Assembly: GCA_037039925.1 (NCBI GenBank)
Contig: JAXRKP010000982.1
Coordinates: forward strand, 91,001-155,000
Direction of reading: 5' to 3'
Length of the DNA: 64,000 bases
Origin: Doris montereyensis
Taxonomy: Eukaryota; Mollusca; Gastropoda; Nudibranchia; Dorididae
The translations under genes and the position numbers were made by a program. The notes under the pieces were generated by a model. That model was not told the DNA's origin. It did not search any database and worked only from the letters and a program-made list of their open reading frames with translations. Position 1 is the first letter of the stretch, and every line of letters begins with the position of its first letter. Positions 61,701 through 64,000 of this stretch are shown here, piece after piece.

Positions 61701-63161
61701 TGACTCCAGTAAAAAAAATTGATTATGATGTAAACGTGTAAAACTAAAAACAACACAAAAAAAGAAGAAAAAAGAAAAGAAAGAAGAAACAGAAGGAAAT
61801 GCCCTTCCATTTATATGTTGATAGAATAGATAAAAATAATAATGCACGGAAAAAAACAAAACAAAACTACACTACCTTTTGCCTTAATGTCTTTAACAAA
61901 TGGTGCAAATGTAACTTGAACAAAATCTGGAACATAGCCCATGTCCTAAAAGACAAGGATAAAAAACAAGTTCGAACATGTGATAAATGAATACTAGAAT
62001 TGAAGAAACATCACTGAGATAGATCTAGTTTCAACGAGAGAGTTCAAAATTTGATTTAAATATTCTAAAGTTGTAAAGACCATTCCTTCTTCTTTCAGAA
62101 AATATTCAAAATCTTCTTCAATGAAAATGTCGTCAAAGCAAGTTCATCAAAAATAAATTTTCATCAATAATATGTCTCATTATGGACAGACTGTAAAATG
62201 TTTAACTGAAAAAAGCCTAAAAGAAAAAAGAAAAAAAGAAAGTAAAACTGAATCCTTTACATGTATTTACAAAAGAACACATTAATGTATCTGCATGTAA
62301 TTAGAAACGAAATGATGAAAATGTGCATGGCAGGAATATACTAATGCTTAAAGTTCCTTTTCAGGTGATAATGCAGGATTTTGTTATCATGTTGATTTTC
62401 TTCACAAATGGATACAAAGGTGCTTAGAAAATTTCTTTTGGATAACCCTTCTCTTGAGAGCATCAAAACCATACCACTTCAGTCTCATTAGAGAGACACT
62501 AGCAATGTTTGAAAAATTAGAGGCGCTAATCTTTTCATGATACATAGTAAATGACAGCTTAGGATCATGTTGCAAAAGGTGACAGTAAAGAAGAAATAAA
62601 GTATGACAGAAGGCTAGAATCAACATGATCTGCTTAATAATAAAGGTGTGAAAATTATGCATTATTAATTGATGTATCATGTAGGCTGCCAACTGAAACC
62701 TGTACATAGAATAATTAGAAATCAACAGCAAGCAGATCTTGCATTTCAACGAGTGGAAGATTCTGAATTTGACTGTTTGTTGGATAAATTATGAAATAAT
62801 TGATTAAAATATTGATCCTTTTAGAGATTTTGGGAAGGAGCTGTTGGACGTTGCTTTTTTCAAGTTATAATCTGTTGTGTTTAATTATGACTTTAAGAAT
62901 AAGTATTTAGCAAAAAGCAAAACTGTCACACAAAATTTGGCATATTGTGATTCATATTATAGAGAAATATGGGTTTTCTTCACAAAGGGAGCACTGATAA
63001 AATGGACACACATGTGGTTAATACTTTAACTCATCATTCTTTTATCACACTACAATTTACCGGATGTTTTCGCCGTGCAGCAGTAAGAAGAGACATCGTG
63101 ATTTCTGACAGGTAGTCAAACACGATGTAGTTCAATTTTGCTCCATATATCAACTGGGGTG
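40556..63161 (-). CDS. AtuA/DUF1446-family protein, 17 exons (nearly complete)
   Basis: Seventeen exons join on the minus strand with consistent phases and give about 585 residues to a TAA stop at 40556, once two 1-nt indels are allowed for. The order of motifs is that of the acyclic-terpene-utilisation AtuA family: '[19 protein letters not shown]', '[16 protein letters not shown]', '[10 protein letters not shown]', '[18 protein letters not shown]', '[14 protein letters not shown]', '[13 protein letters not shown]', '[15 protein letters not shown]', '[10 protein letters not shown]'. The C-terminal small domain follows: '[20 protein letters not shown]', '[20 protein letters not shown]', 'GKGMGQELL'. 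Family length is close to 600, so only some 20-30 N-terminal residues are missing beyond position 64000. AtuA is linked to acyclic terpene breakdown in Pseudomonas; the animal substrate is unknown. Introns show it is a host gene, not bacterial contamination. Two RTE-like LINEs lie antisense in introns 13 and 14. Confidence 0.92.
40675..40712 (+). repeat. (AT)n microsatellite
   Basis: TATATA run in the last intron of the AtuA gene. Confidence 0.9.
41085..41175 (-). CDS. AtuA-family exon 16
   Basis: Encodes '[20 protein letters not shown]' and '[10 protein letters not shown]', the glycine-rich family signature. Acceptor catttag, donor gtaaag. Confidence 0.93.
41204..41271 (+). mobile_element. 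42-bp 3' tail of the RTE-like LINE with 13-bp TSD
   Basis: 41217-41258 equals the last bases of the RTE-like LINE: 'cataccccgaaag'-like sequence as CCATACACCGAAAGG, then TAGAATGGGAACTGATAAAG and GAAAGAAA. A perfect 13-bp duplication GTTTAAGAATTAC lies on each side (41204-41216, 41259-41271). Confidence 0.9.
42130..42425 (-). mobile_element. tRNA-derived SINE (type A)
   Basis: The minus-strand head has A box TGGCCAAGTGG and a decayed B box near CATATATAAATCC. The body shares 'actcccaagctagtgcctgt' and 'attatggctcatagagca' with the copies at 51556 and 5946. The plus-strand tail end has AAAGTAAAATAAAG. Confidence 0.7.
42463..42583 (-). CDS. AtuA-family exon 15
   Basis: Encodes '[20 protein letters not shown]' to 'SKVH' plus two bases. 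Acceptor ttttcag, donor gtatgt. Confidence 0.92.
42645..42930 (-). mobile_element. tRNA-derived SINE (type B), copy 2
   Basis: Shares 'ccacaactaaggtgatctca', 'cacagagtgttgtaatctgc' and 'ctggaccagggggtagattt' with the copies at 29332 and 52645. The tRNA head at the right is decayed. Confidence 0.7.
43340..43500 (-). mobile_element. tRNA-derived SINE fragment
   Basis: The minus strand reads GGACTCGGTAGTCCAGAGGC, then 'gggtacaagccgaaat' in A-box/B-box spacing. It is similar in kind to type B heads, and the body is short. Confidence 0.45.
43696..43789 (+). repeat. 46-bp tandem repeat, two units left of the LINE
   Basis: Units GTAGTAATGA(T/C)CTGTCCTCT... start at 43696 and 43742. Two more units continue at about 47370-47462, beyond the inserted LINE. 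Confidence 0.85.
43779..43789. repeat. 11-bp target-site duplication of RTE-like copy 2, left
   Basis: GTCTTTTGCAT, repeated at 47362-47372. Confidence 0.88.
43790..47361 (+). mobile_element. RTE-like LINE, copy 2 (full length, carries a nested insertion)
   Basis: It starts with the 5' UTR CCGGGCAGTGGACAGGTAAG and ends in AAAG repeats between perfect 11-bp duplications. The ORF starts near 44128 ('[10 protein letters not shown]' region). The endonuclease shows '[20 protein letters not shown]' and '[11 protein letters not shown]'. Reverse transcriptase blocks are '[18 protein letters not shown]', '[19 protein letters not shown]', '[20 protein letters not shown]' and '[16 protein letters not shown]'. 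The C-terminal '[10 protein letters not shown]' follows near 47105. Frameshifts occur near 44190, 45190, 46265, 46510 and 46690, and a 316-bp foreign insertion lies at 44758-45073. It is antisense in AtuA intron 14. Confidence 0.92.
44758..45073 (+). mobile_element. 5'-truncated copy of the 0.67-kb dispersed repeat, nested in the RTE-like LINE
   Basis: It holds the 3' half of the family (CT-rich part to 'gtcatatttcgt'). The perfect 9-bp duplication CTACATAAT (44749-44757, 45074-45082) is host LINE sequence, and removing the insert restores the '[10 protein letters not shown]' frame context seen in copies 1 and 3. Confidence 0.88.
47362..47372. repeat. 11-bp target-site duplication of RTE-like copy 2, right
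   Basis: GTCTTTTGCAT, identical to 43779-43789. Confidence 0.88.
47685..47892 (-). CDS. AtuA-family exon 14
   Basis: Encodes '[20 protein letters not shown]', a variable linker, then '[20 protein letters not shown]', the start of the C-terminal small domain. Acceptor atttcag, donor gtaagt. Confidence 0.92.
47967..47977. repeat. 11-bp target-site duplication of RTE-like copy 3, left
   Basis: GCATATGTACC, repeated at 51258-51268. Confidence 0.88.
47978..51257 (+). mobile_element. RTE-like LINE, copy 3 (full length)
   Basis: It has the same 5' UTR start (CTGGGCAGTGGACAGGTAAG) and 3' tail as copy 2, between perfect 11-bp duplications. The endonuclease has '[20 protein letters not shown]' and '[14 protein letters not shown]'. 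The reverse transcriptase has '[20 protein letters not shown]', '[19 protein letters not shown]', '[20 protein letters not shown]' and '[16 protein letters not shown]'. The C-terminal 'IEMVWACK' region is frameshifted. Frame breaks at about 48410, 48735, 49095, 49937, 50020, 50252 and 50420 make it inactive as read. It is antisense in AtuA intron 13. Confidence 0.92.
51258..51268. repeat. 11-bp target-site duplication of RTE-like copy 3, right
   Basis: GCATATGTACC, identical to 47967-47977. Confidence 0.88.
51556..51835 (-). mobile_element. tRNA-derived SINE (type A)
   Basis: Shares 'aaagtaaagcaaggccatta', 'ggtgataataatcacctcct' and 'gacctagctttgctaggatt' with the copy at 42130-42425. The tRNA-like head is at the right end on the minus strand. 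Confidence 0.7.
51961..51982 (-). CDS. AtuA-family exon 13, 22-nt microexon
   Basis: One base completes an Ile codon, then seven codons 'DRMKYPQ' to donor gtaaag. The phases fit both sides exactly, but the peptide is not one I recognise and the acceptor (ctgtaatag) is weak in pyrimidines. Confidence 0.5.
52645..52948 (-). mobile_element. tRNA-derived SINE (type B), copy 3
   Basis: The minus-strand head has B box GGTTCAAACCC and the 'gtcaagaggtcagcctctca' A-box region. The body and the TTGATTTGATTTAA tail side match the copies at 29332 and 42645. Confidence 0.75.
53170..53209 (-). CDS. AtuA-family exon 12
   Basis: 40 bases encoding '[12 protein letters not shown]'. It starts and ends inside codons that fit exons 11 and 13. 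Donor gtaagc. Confidence 0.85.
53652..53754 (-). CDS. AtuA-family exon 11
   Basis: Encodes '[20 protein letters not shown]' to '[10 protein letters not shown]'. The phrase 'REIAPAGT' is a family landmark. Acceptor gattcag, donor gtactt. Confidence 0.9.
54225..55080 (+). mobile_element. strongly degenerate LINE C-terminal remnant
   Basis: Pieces of frame read '[20 protein letters not shown]' then 'CETRAL' (about 54238), and '[20 protein letters not shown]' with '[18 protein letters not shown]' (about 54760-54910). These resemble the 'KLKLYRTLVLP.LLYGCETWAL' and 'RRW.W.GH.LRM...GRP..' blocks of RTE-type proteins. Many stops. Confidence 0.45.
55650..55725 (+). repeat. short dispersed repeat related to 30355-30440
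   Basis: Contains 'ccacccaccatatgcagtga' and 'gggtgaattaagaagaaaca', matching the earlier copy at most positions. Confidence 0.5.
55930..56035 (-). CDS. AtuA-family exon 10
   Basis: Encodes '[20 protein letters not shown]' to 'EEQTSKR'. Acceptor tttcag, donor gtatgt. Confidence 0.88.
56392..56498 (-). CDS. AtuA-family exon 9
   Basis: Encodes '[20 protein letters not shown]' and '[15 protein letters not shown]'. Donor gtaaaa. Confidence 0.92.
57155..57410 (-). CDS. AtuA-family exon 8, ends at a GC donor
   Basis: Encodes 85 codons including '[20 protein letters not shown]', '[20 protein letters not shown]' and '[12 protein letters not shown]'. The phase to exon 9 is right only if the donor is AAG|GCAAGT, a GC-AG intron. 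Confidence 0.9.
57854..57931 (-). CDS. AtuA-family exon 7
   Basis: Encodes '[20 protein letters not shown]' and 'QNIKD', a highly conserved block. Donor gtaaat. Confidence 0.93.
58193..58236 (-). CDS. AtuA-family exon 6
   Basis: 44 bases encoding '[14 protein letters not shown]' plus two bases. Acceptor tacccag, donor gtgaga. Confidence 0.9.
58640..58770 (+). mobile_element. tRNA-like SINE head or tRNA pseudogene
   Basis: GGCTGGTAGTGGCAG is an A-box-like start, and GCAGGTTCGATTC is a strong B box about 50 bases later. The intervening loop is too long for a simple tRNA without a large variable arm, and no clean acceptor stem forms. Confidence 0.35.
59077..59175 (-). CDS. AtuA-family exon 5, with a -1 frameshift
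   Basis: Encodes '[20 protein letters not shown]' and '[10 protein letters not shown]'. As read the end is out of phase with exon 6. One added A near 59085 gives 'PLIHE', the expected family sequence before 'FGW', and restores phase. Confidence 0.88.
59380..60189. mobile_element. pogo/Tigger-type element, copy b
   Basis: The left end CAGTGGAATCTCTCTAATTGG matches the reverse complement of the right end (CAGTGGAAATTCTCTAATCG), with TA on both sides (59378-59379, 60190-60191). The interior shares 'acggtgttgacatgag', 'tcaactggtcctgtggttac' and 'aaattgttcg' with 35578-36421. Non-coding. Inserted in AtuA intron 4. Confidence 0.82.
60190..60211 (+). repeat. (TA)n microsatellite at a transposon edge
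   Basis: TATATA run grown from the TA target site of the adjacent pogo-type element. Confidence 0.8.
60402..60490 (-). CDS. AtuA-family exon 4
   Basis: Encodes '[20 protein letters not shown]' to 'MNAYL' plus two bases of a Gly codon. Acceptor ttgaaag, donor gtaata. Confidence 0.9.
61139..61270 (-). CDS. AtuA-family exon 3, with a +1 frameshift
   Basis: Encodes '[20 protein letters not shown]', then shifts frame at a run of four C on the plus strand (61187-61190), then '[16 protein letters not shown]'. With one fewer base the exon phases match both neighbours. Confidence 0.88.
61876..61945 (-). CDS. AtuA-family exon 2
   Basis: Encodes '[20 protein letters not shown]' plus 'KAK' and one base. 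Acceptor cttttag, donor gtagtg. Confidence 0.9.
63061..63161 (-). CDS. AtuA-family exon 1 of those in the window
   Basis: The acceptor tattcccag is followed by two bases of a split codon, then 33 codons from '[20 protein letters not shown]' to 'ARRKHP'. The donor GT is at 63060. The split first codon proves an upstream exon. Confidence 0.9.
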
Positions 63162-63169
63162 CTGGGAAT

Positions 63170-64000
63170 ACAGGAGGCACAATTCATGGCTATAATAAAG
63201 GACATTTAGCTTAATTGAATTTAAGTTTTCTTGCGGACAAAAAGGTGCAGAAGTAAAGCTGAAATTTCATACTTATTTGTGGTGCCTTGTTAAATTATCT
63301 AAGATAGAAGCAAATCTAAAATGGCTGTTATACTTCTACATTTTAATATTTTTAAAGATAATGGGAAAACAAATGTACTTCCAACCAAAATGACGAGATA
63401 TGGGGAAAAAAAGAATGAAGAATGGTTTGCGTCCATAGAAGCTAGGTGGGATAAAATTTTTATGTCATGAATTACAATATTAGCAATTTTAAAGTTCAAA
63501 TTTTGTAAGGTGGGCACAGCTTATATCAGTATTATCAACACCGGTTATAACAGGAAACAGGCAATGCCATTGACAGGACCATTGCTATCCCCCTTTATTT
63601 TCTCTTTCTTTGTCTCTATTAAAATAAATCTCTTATAACAGGCACTGGGAAGGTAAAAACTACTGAAATGTGTCAACAGTACACCAGAGAAATGCAAAAG
63701 TGTGTACGCTGTAGATCTATGCCTAATAATTCCTAATATTTCTTTAAATATTGACTTTATCAAGACCCAATGCACATGTTTGAAGTGCACGATAGGTTAA
63801 AAGAGAGGGGGAGAGAGTGTGTATCTAATACAATTTGATGGTTGACCTACGAGATTGGCTAATATTGTATGATAAGGGATTCCCCGGTTCGGCCTATCGT
63901 GCACCAAGTGCGCTAAGCTGATGAAATGTGACTTTGGGCATATTTCTCTTGTAAACCGATTATAACAGGAATCTGTTATAATAGGATTGTAGCCTCTCTC
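63170..64000. other. AtuA intron upstream of the first visible exon
   Basis: No 'GxGxGFxGD'-type N-terminal exon was found on the minus strand, so the first exon(s) should lie to the right of the window. Confidence 0.4.

Noticed and set aside
40556..63161. Bacterial contamination or recent bacterial transfer of AtuA
   Set aside because: Seventeen spliceosomal exons with GT/GC-AG borders and resident animal transposons show it is a long-settled host gene.

Overview
This is eukaryotic nuclear DNA from an invertebrate animal: AT-rich, intron-rich and crowded with retrotransposons, DNA transposons, tRNA-derived SINEs and purine/pyrimidine microsatellites. The gene content and the mix of RTE-like and CR1/L2-like LINEs, pogo/Tigger and piggyBac elements fit a lophotrochozoan, most likely a mollusc. 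The sequence alone does not fix the species.

Three host genes can be supported. (1) At 416-5259 (+) lie the last four coding exons of MAD2L2 (REV7), the HORMA-domain subunit of DNA polymerase zeta and shieldin; the 5' exons lie left of the window. (2) At 20797-26621 (-) is a gene with a FAR1/ZSWIM-type N-terminal region followed by a zinc-ribbon-like cluster and an acidic tail. Its 2.5-kb last exon carries four 1-nt frameshifts, each next to a homopolymer. (3) From 63161 down to 40556 (-) run 17 consecutive exons of an AtuA/DUF1446-family gene. They include the stop codon and encode about 585 residues once two 1-nt frameshifts are allowed for; only a short N-terminal piece is missing, beyond the right edge.

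Mobile elements fill the introns and the gaps between genes. One RTE-like LINE family has three long copies (13832-16836, 43790-47361, 47978-51257) and one 42-bp insertion (41217-41258), all with about 10-13-nt target-site duplications (TSDs). Two long copies sit antisense in neighbouring introns of the AtuA gene. A second RTE-like family (17060-19085, 28159-28396) has a GTAA-repeat tail. CR1/L2-like LINE pieces at 1190-2257 and 31128-33912 end in ATT repeats. Pogo/Tigger-type elements with TA duplications lie at 2503-3327, 35578-36421 and 59380-60189, with a transposase remnant at about 19089-19832. A piggyBac-type element with TTAA ends (24169-25815) has another repeat nested in it. That nested repeat, a 0.3-0.7-kb family, also occurs as an inverted pair between 12-bp duplications (7923-9032) and nested inside an RTE copy (44758-45073). 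At least three kinds of tRNA-derived SINE are scattered around. Tandem arrays include a 1.24-kb minisatellite of a 22-bp unit (about 37180-38425), a 44-bp unit repeated four times, and several long GA/CT tracts.

The stretches at 10240-13800, 36430-37180 and 39000-40550 show no gene I can support. No rRNA gene, functional tRNA gene, CRISPR array or operon is present.
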